Assembly (NCBI RefSeq): GCF_030525615.1 | Contig: NZ_JAUNEJ010000003.1 | Span: 44,711-108,710, forward strand | Reading direction: 5' to 3' | From: Cutibacterium sp. | Lineage (GTDB): Bacteria > Actinomycetota > Actinomycetes > Propionibacteriales > Propionibacteriaceae | DNA length: 64,000 bases | Shown: positions 51,603 through 61,010 of the stretch, in pieces | Numbering within the stretch: the stretch's first letter is position 1 | How the letters are laid out: each line of letters begins with the position of its first letter | Position numbers and translations under genes: made by a program | The notes under the pieces: model-generated | What the model saw: only the letters and a program-made list of their open reading frames with translations | Database searches by the model: none | What the model was told of the DNA's origin: nothing

Positions 51603-54385
51603 AGATTCTTGCCGCCCGACTGCGCGGACTCGCGGCTTTCATGGCCCTCATTGTCCTTGTCGCAGGTTCCCCGGCCGCCCTGGTGGCCTGGGGACGCTTC
51701 GACGCCGCCACCATGCTGCGGCCATCAAGGTGGCTCACACCTGATGACGGGACGATCTTTCTGGGAATTGCCACCATCGTCGGCTGGCTGGCATGGACAG
51801 TTTTCACGGTATGTGTGATTGCCGAGGCCGTCGGGTTGGCGACCAGTCAGCGTCATCACGTCAAGCTTCCCGGACTTACCACGGTTCAGGGCATTGCCGC
51901 AGGACTCCTGGTCGCGAGTTTGACGGTGCTGTCCCCTTTGACGCGCTCAACCGTCCCTCCTGCTGCGGTGCCGATCGTGGCTGCGGCCAGCGCGGCACCC
52001 CAGCCTGCCGAAGACGTGCAGACGGCCACGGAATCCGCCGAGGTTGACGAAAAAGTCATGACGGTCACCGTCGGCCCCCATGACGACCTGTGGAAGATAG
52101 CCGAAACCTGGTACGGCGACGGCACGTCCTGGCGGCGTATCGTGGCCGCCAATCCCGGGATCGACGTCGATCACCTAACCGCCGGTCAGGAGCTTGCCCT
52201 ACCGAGGGTCACCATGAGAGTCCCCACCGGGCATACGGGTGCCGGTCGGCCCCTCGACGCCGACGAACTCGACCAGCTGGCCCCGAGCGCTGACAGCCGT
52301 GACGTCCACACTGTCACCGTGAAAGAGGGGGACACCCTCAGCGGGCTTGCCCGAGAGTGGCTCGGTGATGCTTCAGCATGGCCGAGTCTCTGGCACGCCA
52401 ATGAGGGAATCATCGCCGATCCCGGACACATCGAACCTGGCTGGAAGCTCATCGTGCCAGGTTCACAGGCTACACAAGCAGAGCCTAAACAAGCAGAGTC
52501 AAAGCAATCAGCGCCCGCACAACCAAGGTCAAAACAAGCACGGACCACGCAAGCACAGTCGAGATACGCCGCCTCGTCGCCAGCACCCATCAAAGCTGCC
52601 GTAGACGAGCTGGGGGAGCACGATGAGGCGGCCCTCGAGGCCGGTGACACGGCCCTCGACCGCGGCGAGTCTGGCAGTGAACCGCATTCGATCTCACAAC
52701 CGGAGCAAGTGATGGCCTCTGCCGCGAGTGGTCAGGACCCTGCTGAAATCCTTCGTACTGGGTTGGCTGGCCTGAGCCTGTTCCTGGCCGGGGGTATTGC
52801 GGGCACGCTCGCGTCTCGACGCCAGCAGCAGCTTTTCATCCGACCCCTGGGCCGCCGGATTCCCGCCGTGTCAGGAGCGCCCCGTCGAGCCAAACACATA
52901 CTCGACACCGCAGCCGATCAAAGGACATGCGGCGACGACAATGCCGACTCCATGACGCCCACAACCGTCGTGTTGGGGACCATCGATCCACGCACACCAA
53001 TGTTGCTGGACCTCGCCGATACCGGTGGCCTGCTGGGGATTGACGCCGACGCCGAGGTGGCCAGCGCAGTGGTGGCTTCGATCAGCTTGTCCCTTGTTGC
53101 AGCACCATGGTCTGGCGGAATCGACATTGTTGCAGTCGGCGACGACCTTGCCTGGCTCTCACGGGCCGGAAGTGACGACGTGCAATGCGCCGATGCCGAC
53201 GAAGTTGTGGAAGGATTGTCCGGTCTGGCTGATATTTCCCGGCACCCATCCATCACCAGGGTCGTGCTGTCCTCCCAGCCGCTCGACCTTCCAAATCCGT
53301 CGTCCCTGGCCGCAGCCGGAATTGTCGTCGTCATGCCAAGTAAACGTGGTTGCAGTGTCGTCGTCACCGATTCTCATCATGCCGAAGTGGACGGCCAGGC
53401 TTTCACACCCCAGATCGTCACCACGCCCATGCGTCGCGCTGTCGTCGAGCTGCTTGAAACCACCGCCAGAAGCGACACCGAGGCCGCCGGTTGGTGGGAG
53501 CCCCGGCGAGGGGAGGATATGTCCAGCCCTCCGACGGTGATGGCCGAGACCTGCACCGTCTCCAGTGATACCCACACGACCGTCGAGGAGGAATACGTGC
53601 TCACGCCAACTGCTCCCAGTGATGTCGCCCGGTTGCCCGTCCCCGCCGGTCAGGTGCCCTTTCCTGTCCTGCGTCTGCTCGGCCCGGTCGATTTGGTGGG
53701 AGCTCGAGGAAACCCTCCTACCAAGGCGCGGCGGCAGTGCCTTGAATACTGTGCCTGGCTGCTGTGTCATCCCGGGGCACGGTCGGTTCAGATGGCTGAT
53801 GCACTCATGGTTGCTGAGCCGACGCGACGATCCAATGTTTCCCGACTGCGGCGCTGGTTGGGAACCGACGACGACGGCCAGCCGTACCTGCCCGAGGGCT
53901 ACGACGGTTCCCTGCGTCTGGCAGAGGTCGTCAGCAGCGACTGGGAGCGGCTTGAACTCCTCGTCGCCGGAGGAATTGCGACGGCTCCGCTAGCCAACCT
54001 CATGTCGGCCTTGGATCTGGTTCGAGGTGCCCCGTTGGCTGATGCCGCTCCCGGTCAGTGGCACTGGGCTGAGGAGTGGCGTATCGACATGATTCAGATG
54101 ATTCGCGACATCGGCGTGGAAGTTGCCCGTCGTGCCATGGACGCTCGGGACTTTGACCTGGCCGCTCGGGCGTTGGCGCGTGCCACGGTCGCTTGCCCTG
54201 AGGACGAGGTGCTGTTGGTGGCGCGGATCAAACTTGCCGACGAACTCGACGATCGCGGCGAGGTCGAACGGCTGGTGTATGTGTTGTCCCGGCAAGCTCG
54301 CCGACTCGGCGTCGATCTGTCAGAGGAGACGATTTCGGTACTGCAGGAGGTGATGGAAGGCCATGTACGGGCCCGGGTGGTGTGA
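51599..54385 (+). CDS. LysM-BTAD membrane protein of the Tad operon
   Basis: 928 residues. Two or three N-terminal transmembrane segments (residues 10-30, 55-80, about 95-115) precede two LysM domains (about 150-198 with DDLWKIAETWYGDGTSW; 237-290 with GDTLSGLAREWLGDASAW) and a Gln/Lys/Pro-rich linker. A further membrane helix follows near 385-405. The remaining ~500 residues form a cytoplasmic region ending in a winged-helix-like segment and a BTAD domain (last ~160 residues), as in SARP-type regulators. Such proteins end actinobacterial Tad loci and could link wall peptidoglycan to an internal signal, but the function is not established. Confidence 0.8.
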   Translation: MKILAARLRGLAAFMALIVLVAGSPAALVAWGRFDAATMLRPSRWLTPDDGTIFLGIATIVGWLAWTVFTVCVIAEAVGLATSQRHHVKLPGLTTVQGIAAGLLVASLTVLSPLTRSTVPPAAVPIVAAASAAPQPAEDVQTATESAEVDEKVMTVTVGPHDDLWKIAETWYGDGTSWRRIVAANPGIDVDHLTAGQELALPRVTMRVPTGHTGAGRPLDADELDQLAPSADSRDVHTVTVKEGDTLSGLAREWLGDASAWPSLWHANEGIIADPGHIEPGWKLIVPGSQATQAEPKQAESKQSAPAQPRSKQARTTQAQSRYAASSPAPIKAAVDELGEHDEAALEAGDTALDRGESGSEPHSISQPEQVMASAASGQDPAEILRTGLAGLSLFLAGGIAGTLASRRQQQLFIRPLGRRIPAVSGAPRRAKHILDTAADQRTCGDDNADSMTPTTVVLGTIDPRTPMLLDLADTGGLLGIDADAEVASAVVASISLSLVAAPWSGGIDIVAVGDDLAWLSRAGSDDVQCADADEVVEGLSGLADISRHPSITRVVLSSQPLDLPNPSSLAAAGIVVVMPSKRGCSVVVTDSHHAEVDGQAFTPQIVTTPMRRAVVELLETTARSDTEAAGWWEPRRGEDMSSPPTVMAETCTVSSDTHTTVEEEYVLTPTAPSDVARLPVPAGQVPFPVLRLLGPVDLVGARGNPPTKARRQCLEYCAWLLCHPGARSVQMADALMVAEPTRRSNVSRLRRWLGTDDDGQPYLPEGYDGSLRLAEVVSSDWERLELLVAGGIATAPLANLMSALDLVRGAPLADAAPGQWHWAEEWRIDMIQMIRDIGVEVARRAMDARDFDLAARALARATVACPEDEVLLVARIKLADELDDRGEVERLVYVLSRQARRLGVDLSEETISVLQEVMEGHVRARVV

Positions 54386-54386
54386 G

Positions 54387-55730
54387 TTACTGTTCCGGGT
54401 TGCGGGTGGAGAGGCCTCCCATGGCGCTGCCCTTGTCGAAAACGTCGTCTCCATGTGCGCGGGTGGCTAGGGTGAAGACCCCGGCCACCACCAGATAGGC
54501 CAGTGCCAGGCCGATCATGTGCGGCCCAGATAATCCATGCACCGGCAGTACCAAGGCTGCCAGGGCAGATCCAGCTACGAATAAGGCGTTGTAAACCATG
54601 TCATAGGCGATGAAGACCCGGCCTTTGTAACCGTCAGAGATGTGGGCTTGGCATATGGTGTCGGCTCCGGCCTTGAGGGATTGGGCGAACAGACCGATGA
54701 AAAAGCCGGCGACCAGCAGACCCCAACGGTTCGCGATCGCACCCGGGAAAGCCTGGATGACGGCGGTGCCGACCAGCAAGCTGATGAGGGCTTTCCTCAT
54801 GCCGAACCCGTGTACCAATATCGGCATGAATCCGGCTGACAAGACGAAGCCGGCCCCCATCGCGACCGCCCACACCGTCATGTCAGCCATGGCCCCGTTG
54901 ATGTCGGATTGCACATGGAAACGGTTTCGGTAACCGAGGATCATCGCCACCGAGTACACCCCGAACAGTGCCCGCTGGGCACCGATGAGTGTCAAGGCGT
55001 GGCCGACCAGGGGTACTTTGCCCAGGTATCGGAATCCGTCCACGATCTCTCCGGCGACGGCACGTATCGTTCGGGAGCGGTCTACCAGCGGCGGCCCGAG
55101 TTCCCGTCGTGAGAACTGCAGACCGAGTGCCACCGAGATCGCGAAGAGCACTGCCGAGATGCAGAAGATGATGGTGTCGGCGTGGTGAACCGGCATGTAG
55201 CGCCCCGCAATCATGCGGACGGCCGCTGCGACGACGGCGCCGATCATGAGTCCCAGCGGGCCGATTGTCGGCATGATCGACGACGCCGTCAGGTAGTCGC
55301 GTTTGTCGATGGTGTACTCCAGCCCGGCCACCAAGGCGGTCAACAGGAACCGGTTGAGGCTCATCGCGATGAGTAACCCGATGAGTAGGGCTAGGTGGGA
55401 GGGTCTGTCGCGGGCACCATCCCAGACCAGTATTCCCAGCCCGATCGCGATGAGGCAGCGCAGACCGTCGGTGTAGACAAGGATTCGCTGGCGTGACCAT
55501 CGGTCGAGGACGACAGAAACAAAGGGTCCGATGATGCTGAAAGGCAGCAAGGTGATGGCCAGCACCATCGCGATCGACCAGGCGTCGGGCTGCTGTTCAG
55601 GGGAAAGCAGAACATAGGAGGCCATCCCGACTTGTAGGGTGCCGTCAGCCGCCTGGGTGGCTACGCGGACTCCGAGAATCTTTCGGAAGTCGTGGTGTCG
55701 CCACAAGTGGCGCAGGTTCTGCCAGAACAC
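54387..55730 (-). CDS. Major facilitator superfamily transporter
   Basis: 447 residues with about ten to twelve membrane segments. MFS features are FVSVVLDRWSRQRILVYTDGLRC, the loop-2 motif-like D-R-x-x-R-R/Q-R, plus FQFSRRELGPP-like loops and KALISLLVGTAVIQAFPG. The GTG at 55730 has AAGGAG five bases upstream; a longer open frame to 56429 is only the shadow of fhs. It converges with the LysM-BTAD gene, one base apart. Probably a drug or metabolite efflux pump; the substrate is unknown. Confidence 0.85.
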   Translation of the reverse strand: MFWQNLRHLWRHHDFRKILGVRVATQAADGTLQVGMASYVLLSPEQQPDAWSIAMVLAITLLPFSIIGPFVSVVLDRWSRQRILVYTDGLRCLIAIGLGILVWDGARDRPSHLALLIGLLIAMSLNRFLLTALVAGLEYTIDKRDYLTASSIMPTIGPLGLMIGAVVAAAVRMIAGRYMPVHHADTIIFCISAVLFAISVALGLQFSRRELGPPLVDRSRTIRAVAGEIVDGFRYLGKVPLVGHALTLIGAQRALFGVYSVAMILGYRNRFHVQSDINGAMADMTVWAVAMGAGFVLSAGFMPILVHGFGMRKALISLLVGTAVIQAFPGAIANRWGLLVAGFFIGLFAQSLKAGADTICQAHISDGYKGRVFIAYDMVYNALFVAGSALAALVLPVHGLSGPHMIGLALAYLVVAGVFTLATRAHGDDVFDKGSAMGGLSTRNPEQ

Positions 55731-55952
55731 ATGGTCTCCTTCAGGGCCGGCCTGTCTCGATCCTAGAGGGTCGTTTGACGCAGACCTGAATGCACATTGC
55801 TGCCTGTGACCGTAAGGAGAATCTGGACCATGATCGCTCGCCGAGTGTTTCGGCGCCAGGGCATGGCGGCCGGTAGGTAGTGGTGCCATAGAGTGGTTGT
55901 CCATAAGAACGTTCCGATGACCTGACAGCGCGCGATGATTGGAGCTATGACA

Positions 55953-57644
55953 ATGAAGTCGGATCTGGACATTGCTCGTGAGGCCCACCTTGACCCCATT
56001 GAAAAGGTGGCGGCCCGAGCCGGTATCGACGAGAAGTACCTCGAGCACTACGGGCGTGATGTCGCCAAGGTTGATCTTGAGTTCATCAAGGACAACAAAG
56101 ATCACCCGCGCGGCAAATACGTCGTCGTCACGGCTATCACCCCTACCCCTCTTGGCGAGGGTAAGACGACCACCGCTGTGGGTCTGGCCCAGGGGCTGGA
56201 AAGAATCGGCAAGCGCACTGTGTTGGCTTTGCGTCAGCCCTCGATGGGTCCGACCTTTGGTATCAAGGGTGGTGCCGCTGGTGCCGGGTATTCCCAGGTG
56301 CTGCCCATGGAGAAGCTCAATTTGCACCTGACCGGTGATTTTCACGCCATTGGCGCGGCCCACAACTTGCTGGCTGCCATGATCGACAACCATCTGCACC
56401 ACGGCAATGATCTCGACATCGAGCCGCACTCAATCTCGTGGCGTCGCGTGGTCGACATCAATGATCGTGCCTTGCGCAATGTCGTCGTTGGTCTGGGATC
56501 GCGGATTGACGGTGTACCTCGCCAGAGCGGGTTTGACATCACCGCAGCCAGCGAGGTCGGCGTCATTGTGGCACTGGCTACCTCGTTGTCGGACCTGCGC
56601 GCCAGATTGGGCCGCATTGTCATCGGATACACCCGCTCCAAAGAGCCGGTGACCGCCGAAGACCTTCATGCTGCCGGATCAATGGCCGTCATCCTCAAGG
56701 ACGCCATCAAGCCGAATCTGTTGCAGACCACCGAAAACAGTCCGGTACTTGTCCATGCTGGGCCTTTCGGCAATATCGCCACGGGGAACTCGTCGGTGAT
56801 CGCCGACCGCGTTGGTATCGGATGTGGTGATTATCTTCTGACGGAGGCCGGGTTCGGTGCGGACATGGGGGCTGAGCGGTTCTTCAACATCAAGTGCCGA
56901 GTTGGAGGAATGCGTCCGGACGCCGCCGTTCTTGTTGCCACCGTGCGTTCCCTCAAGACCCATGCCGGCCGCTACAAGGTCGTTCCCGGAAAACCGCTAC
57001 CCCCGGCCATGCTCGAGGACAATCCCGACGACGTTCTCGCTGGTGCCGCGAACCTGCGCAAACACATTCAGATCGTCCGCGATTTCGGCGTCTCTCCGGT
57101 GGTGGCCCTCAACGTCTTTCCGAGCGATCATCCCGACGAGATCGACGCTGTTCGCGCGGTTGCTGAGGGTGCTGGTGCCCACTTTGCTGCTTCGACCCAC
57201 GTGGTCGATGGCGGCGAAGGTGCCGTTGATCTGGCTCGCGCAGTCGTCGCGGCGTGTGAGCAGGACACCGACTTCCACTACACCTACGATCTCGAGGACT
57301 GCCTGACCGACAAGCTCGCCAAGGTGGCCACCAAGGTCTATGGGGCTGACGGGGTTGACGTTTCCACGGCAGCTGCCAAGGAACTGGCCCACTTCGAGGA
57401 CCTCGGCTACGGAAACTTCCCGGTCGTCATCGCCAAGACCCACCTGTCCCTGTCCCACGATCCGTCCCTCAAGGGGGCACCGACCGGGTGGCGGCTGCCC
57501 GTCCGCGAGGTCAGGGCCGCTGTGGGCGCGGGGTACATCTACGCGATCTGTGGTGATATGCGCACCATGCCGGGTTTGGGCCGTCATCCAGCTGCCGAGC
57601 GTATTGACATTGACGACAACGGCGAGACGGTCGGGCTGTTCTGA
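55953..57644 (+). CDS. fhs: Formate-tetrahydrofolate ligase
   Basis: 563 residues. It makes 10-formyl-tetrahydrofolate from formate, THF and ATP in the cytoplasm. The ATP-binding loop is TPTPLGEGKTTTAVGLAQGL; further family segments are LRQPSMGPTFGIKGGAAG, NLHLTGDFHAIGAAHNLLAAM, EAGFGADMGAERFFNIKCR and GDMRTMPGLG near the end. ATG 55953 (MKSDLDIAREA) has GGAG eight bases before it. Convergent with the sulfatase gene. The last codons and stop are duplicated in tandem just downstream. Confidence 0.97.
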   Translation: MKSDLDIAREAHLDPIEKVAARAGIDEKYLEHYGRDVAKVDLEFIKDNKDHPRGKYVVVTAITPTPLGEGKTTTAVGLAQGLERIGKRTVLALRQPSMGPTFGIKGGAAGAGYSQVLPMEKLNLHLTGDFHAIGAAHNLLAAMIDNHLHHGNDLDIEPHSISWRRVVDINDRALRNVVVGLGSRIDGVPRQSGFDITAASEVGVIVALATSLSDLRARLGRIVIGYTRSKEPVTAEDLHAAGSMAVILKDAIKPNLLQTTENSPVLVHAGPFGNIATGNSSVIADRVGIGCGDYLLTEAGFGADMGAERFFNIKCRVGGMRPDAAVLVATVRSLKTHAGRYKVVPGKPLPPAMLEDNPDDVLAGAANLRKHIQIVRDFGVSPVVALNVFPSDHPDEIDAVRAVAEGAGAHFAASTHVVDGGEGAVDLARAVVAACEQDTDFHYTYDLEDCLTDKLAKVATKVYGADGVDVSTAAAKELAHFEDLGYGNFPVVIAKTHLSLSHDPSLKGAPTGWRLPVREVRAAVGAGYIYAICGDMRTMPGLGRHPAAERIDIDDNGETVGLF

Positions 57645-57706
57645 TCGACCGGGCTGTTCTGATCGACGCCGATAGGCGGGGCTGAGGACATCATTCCGCA
57701 GCCCCG
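57632..57706. repeat. Tandem 18-bp duplication across the fhs stop codon and a following hairpin
   Basis: CGGGCTGTTCTGATCGAC occurs twice head to tail (57632-57649, 57650-57667); the first copy contains the stop codon. An 8-bp stem (CGGGGCTG 57677-57684 with CAGCCCCG 57699-57706) follows and may act as a weak terminator, without a T-run. Confidence 0.75.
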
Positions 57707-57756
57707 ATGTCATGTTGAAGGAAGTGTCGTCGGGGAAGTGTTGTCGTGCTGGGGAA

Positions 57757-59235
57757 TCAGCGTCCCTCGGCAGGTGGGGGAGTGGGATGTTCCAGCACAC
57801 AACCCACGGGACGTCCGGTTACGAGGGAGCCGTCATGGACGAACCCCTCTTCCCGGCCAGTGAGTTCGGCAATGAGAAGACGGCGACCGTGGTCGAGCTG
57901 ATGGGCATGGCTGGGATCGTCGGACAGGTCGTGGAGCTGGCGCGGGTCCGCTTTGAGGTCGAAGAGTTGCTCCTTGCCGGACCCGGACATCCAGATGTAC
58001 TGGTAGTTGTCCCACCAAATCCACTGCAGCGACTGGTTGAGCAGGAAATGCTCGCCGTGAAGGTGGGTGCGCCACGACGACTCGTTGCGCAGCAGCGGCA
58101 GGATCGAGCGTCCCTCAACACTGTCTGGGATGTCCACTCCCGCGCAATCGAGCAAGGTGGGCATGACGTCACGGAGCTCAACCAGCTCGTCGACCTTGGT
58201 ACCAGGGGTGATACCCGGCCCTGCTAGCAGGAACGGGATATGGGTCGACCCCTCGTAGGGGTAGCCCTTTCGCCACAGATGATGGTCTCCCATCATGTCT
58301 CCGTGGTCGGAGATGAAGGCTATGTAGGTGTTGTCAGCCACCCCGAACTCGCCCAGAACCTGGCGCAGCCGACTGATCTGGGCGTCGATGTGGGTCATAT
58401 TGCCGTAGTAACCGGCCATGGCTCGGGCGATGTCGCGGGGGCGGTACTGAGCGACCAGGCTCGTCGGATCGGCGTCGTTGCGCCAGGTGTTGAAGGTGTC
58501 CGACCAGTCTCCGACCGACGGTGGTCGCAGCGGAGCACCGTTGTAGCGGTCGAACGCCCACTGCGGCGGATCGTAGGGGGCGTGGGGACGGTGGAAGGAC
58601 AGGTAGAGGAAGAATGGAGTCGTGGGGTCGCGGCGGTAGAGCCACCGGGTTGCCTGGCTGACGGCCCAGTTCGTCGGGTGCAGCCGTTCGGCCTTGTCCC
58701 AGGGGCGGGCCACCATGGAATTGCACTCGACACCATCGTCGATGTAGTCCTCGTCACTGGCTGTGCCGGTCTGGTCGCGCAGCCACACCAGGTAGTCGTC
58801 GTAGCAGGCGGGGTCACGATGACGCTTGCGGGAATAGTGCAGGTACCCGTCGTGGAGCTCAACCTCATCGAATCCAATGCGATTGCGCTCGGGCCAGTAG
58901 TGCATTTTCCCGATAGCGCGAGTCTGGTATCCGGCTTGCGAGAAGGCCGAGGGCAGGGTGTCTTCGATGTCGAAGGGGACACCGTCCTGGTAACCGACTC
59001 GACGATGGGACCCAGCCGAAAGCCCCGTCATGAGGGCCATCCGGGCCGGGACACACGTCGGGGTGGCTGAGTAGGCCCGCTCCACGACAGCTCCCTGAGT
59101 GGCGAGTTGGTCGAGGTAGGGCGTTTCGACGTCGGGGTGGCCCTGACCAGATAGGCAGTCACCCCGCCACTGGTCGGTACAGATGAGGACGACATTGGGG
59201 CGGTCAGCCGGTGATTGTCTGTGGTGGTTGTTCAT
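57757..59235 (-). CDS. Cytoplasmic sulfatase (formylglycine type)
   Basis: 492 residues of the type I sulfatase/alkaline-phosphatase fold. The nucleophile motif is TCVPARMALMTG (C-x-P-x-R), whose Cys would be converted to formylglycine. Metal ligands lie in VVLICTDQWRGD and FISDHGDMMGDH, with HRPHAPYDPP and GKMHYW also typical. No signal peptide is present, so it acts inside the cell, consistent with the adjacent sugar ABC importer: a sulfated sugar would be imported and then desulfated. The maturation enzyme is not in the window. It is 18 bp downstream of the permease gene in the operon. Confidence 0.9.
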   Translation of the reverse strand: MNNHHRQSPADRPNVVLICTDQWRGDCLSGQGHPDVETPYLDQLATQGAVVERAYSATPTCVPARMALMTGLSAGSHRRVGYQDGVPFDIEDTLPSAFSQAGYQTRAIGKMHYWPERNRIGFDEVELHDGYLHYSRKRHRDPACYDDYLVWLRDQTGTASDEDYIDDGVECNSMVARPWDKAERLHPTNWAVSQATRWLYRRDPTTPFFLYLSFHRPHAPYDPPQWAFDRYNGAPLRPPSVGDWSDTFNTWRNDADPTSLVAQYRPRDIARAMAGYYGNMTHIDAQISRLRQVLGEFGVADNTYIAFISDHGDMMGDHHLWRKGYPYEGSTHIPFLLAGPGITPGTKVDELVELRDVMPTLLDCAGVDIPDSVEGRSILPLLRNESSWRTHLHGEHFLLNQSLQWIWWDNYQYIWMSGSGKEQLFDLKADPRQLHDLSDDPSHAHQLDHGRRLLIAELTGREEGFVHDGSLVTGRPVGCVLEHPTPPPAEGR

Positions 59236-59253
59236 GATGTGCCTAGCTTATTC

Positions 59254-60111
59254 TCACTTAATTCCGGTCATCGTGATGCCCTGCACGATGTAACGCTGGG
59301 TTGCCACGAAGAGGGCACACACCGGGACGAACAGCATGAGGGAACCCATGGCCGTCAGGTTCCACAACGTGAAACTCTCGCGGTTGAAAGACGACAGCCC
59401 AATGGTGATGGTTCGCATGGCTTCAGACTGGGTGGCGATCAGAGGCCAGAGGAACTCGTTCATCTGGAAGACGAATGTGAACAGTCCCAACACCATCAGA
59501 GACGGCTTGTTCTGGGGCAGCACGATCGACCGATAGATACGGAGTTCTCCGGCGCCGTCGACTCGGGCTGCTTCAACGAGGGAGTCTGGAATGCCTGACA
59601 TGGACTGGCGCATGAGAAAGATCGAGAATGCGCTCATCAAGAAGGGCGTGACGAGACCTTGGTAGGTGTCTAACCATCCAATCTGACTGAATTTGACGTA
59701 TAGCGGGATCATTCGAACAAAGAACGGAATCATCATCGTCGACAAAATGAGAACAAAGAGAACGTTCTTGCCAGGGAACTGAAATTTCGCGAAGGCATAG
59801 CCGACCAATGGCGCGAAGATGAGGTGTGACAGGGTGATGAGGCCGGCGACGAGGATTGAGTTGAAGAAGAACCTGCCGAATGGGGCAGCATCAAAGAGGC
59901 GAGTGATGTTAACCCATTGCCACGAAGATGGGATGATAACCGGTCTTCCTCCGGTCGCCTCCGAGTCTGACTGGAAAGCCAGGCTCACCATGTACACGAG
60001 TGGGGCTATCGCGATGAGTGCTGCAATCCACACGAGAATGAGCGAGATAACTCTCGCCCCGGGGAAGAGTTGCTCGGATCGGTGTCTAGCTTGGGCTGAT
60101 GTCGTGCTCAC
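59254..60111 (-). CDS. Carbohydrate ABC transporter permease, MalG/UgpE type
   Basis: 285 residues with six membrane segments. The EAA loop that contacts the ATPase reads LVEAARVDGAGELRIYRSIVLPQNKPSL. N-terminal ISLILVWIAALIAIAPLVYM and the C-terminal QRYIVQGITMTGIK are typical of the MalG-like subunit. The start overlaps the stop of the partner permease by four bases. No ATPase gene is in the operon, as in many actinobacterial sugar importers that share a MsiK-like ATPase. Confidence 0.93.
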   Translation of the reverse strand: MSTTSAQARHRSEQLFPGARVISLILVWIAALIAIAPLVYMVSLAFQSDSEATGGRPVIIPSSWQWVNITRLFDAAPFGRFFFNSILVAGLITLSHLIFAPLVGYAFAKFQFPGKNVLFVLILSTMMIPFFVRMIPLYVKFSQIGWLDTYQGLVTPFLMSAFSIFLMRQSMSGIPDSLVEAARVDGAGELRIYRSIVLPQNKPSLMVLGLFTFVFQMNEFLWPLIATQSEAMRTITIGLSSFNRESFTLWNLTAMGSLMLFVPVCALFVATQRYIVQGITMTGIK

Positions 60112-61010
60112 AGGATTGCCTCCTTCTTTCTCCCTACCCGCAGCTGAACCATCGAGAGAGCGATGATGACAACGAGCAGCAGGAAAGACATAGCAGACGC
60201 ATATCCCAGGTTTCCGCTGGTGAAGGTCTCGCGATAGACCTGATACACGTATAGAGATGTCTCATTTCCCGGTCCGCCATTAGTGACGATGTATGGCAAT
60301 CCGAATTGCTGGAGTGAACCGATCATTCCAACGAGAACAACAAATAGCGTCGTCGGTGCCAGCATTGGAAGAGTGATTTTCCAGAACTGTTTTGAAACGG
60401 AAGCGCCGTCAATTCTTGCAGCCTCGTAAAGCTGGGGGTCAATCGACTGAAGGCCAGCTAAGAAAAGCAACATGGAGTAGCCAGACTCTTGCCATACTGC
60501 GATGCAGACGAGGGTGGCCAATGGTGCGGTCGTCAGCCAGTTTTGCTGCGGTAGTCCGAGACTACCGAGGATGGCATTCAGGACACCAGTGTTTGAGTCC
60601 AAGATGTTCCTCCACATCAAGCCAATGATGGCGACCGAGGTCATGTAAGGTGTCAGAATTGCTGTCCTCGCGATGGTACGGCCCTTGAAATTTTGATTGA
60701 GAATCAGAGCCAGGAGGAGGCCGATAATCGAGGACAGAATGAGACAGGAGAAAGCGTAGATGACCGTGATCCCAAAGGAATGCCACACGTCAGCGTCGCG
60801 GATGATGTCTACGTAGTTCTTTCCGCCCACTGGCGTCAGTTTGGTGAAACCCGTCGTGAAGGACAGCCTGAACTCGTCGATGATGGGCAGGAAAAAGAAC
60901 AACGTGAAATATATCAAAGCAGGCGCTATGAACAGATACGCTGTCCGATAGCGACGCCAGGAGAGCTTGCGCCCACGTGGCTGCAAAGATGTCCCTTTCA
61001 TTAGATTCAC
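60108..61010 (-). CDS. Carbohydrate ABC transporter permease, MalF/UgpA type
   Basis: 300 residues with six membrane segments. RTAYLFIAPALIYFTLFFFLP is the typical first helix and the EAA loop is LYEAARIDGASVSKQFWKITLPML. The C-terminal helix is AMSFLLLVVIIALSMVQL. It forms a heterodimeric channel with the MalG-type partner. The start at 61010 overlaps the substrate-binding protein stop by four bases; an ATG three codons later is possible. Confidence 0.93.
   Translation of the reverse strand: MNLMKGTSLQPRGRKLSWRRYRTAYLFIAPALIYFTLFFFLPIIDEFRLSFTTGFTKLTPVGGKNYVDIIRDADVWHSFGITVIYAFSCLILSSIIGLLLALILNQNFKGRTIARTAILTPYMTSVAIIGLMWRNILDSNTGVLNAILGSLGLPQQNWLTTAPLATLVCIAVWQESGYSMLLFLAGLQSIDPQLYEAARIDGASVSKQFWKITLPMLAPTTLFVVLVGMIGSLQQFGLPYIVTNGGPGNETSLYVYQVYRETFTSGNLGYASAMSFLLLVVIIALSMVQLRVGRKKEAIL

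Noticed and set aside
54387-56429. MFS transporter extended to 680 codons
   Set aside because: The first ~233 codons lie over fhs on the other strand; a GTG at 55730 with AAGGAG upstream gives a normal 447-residue transporter.
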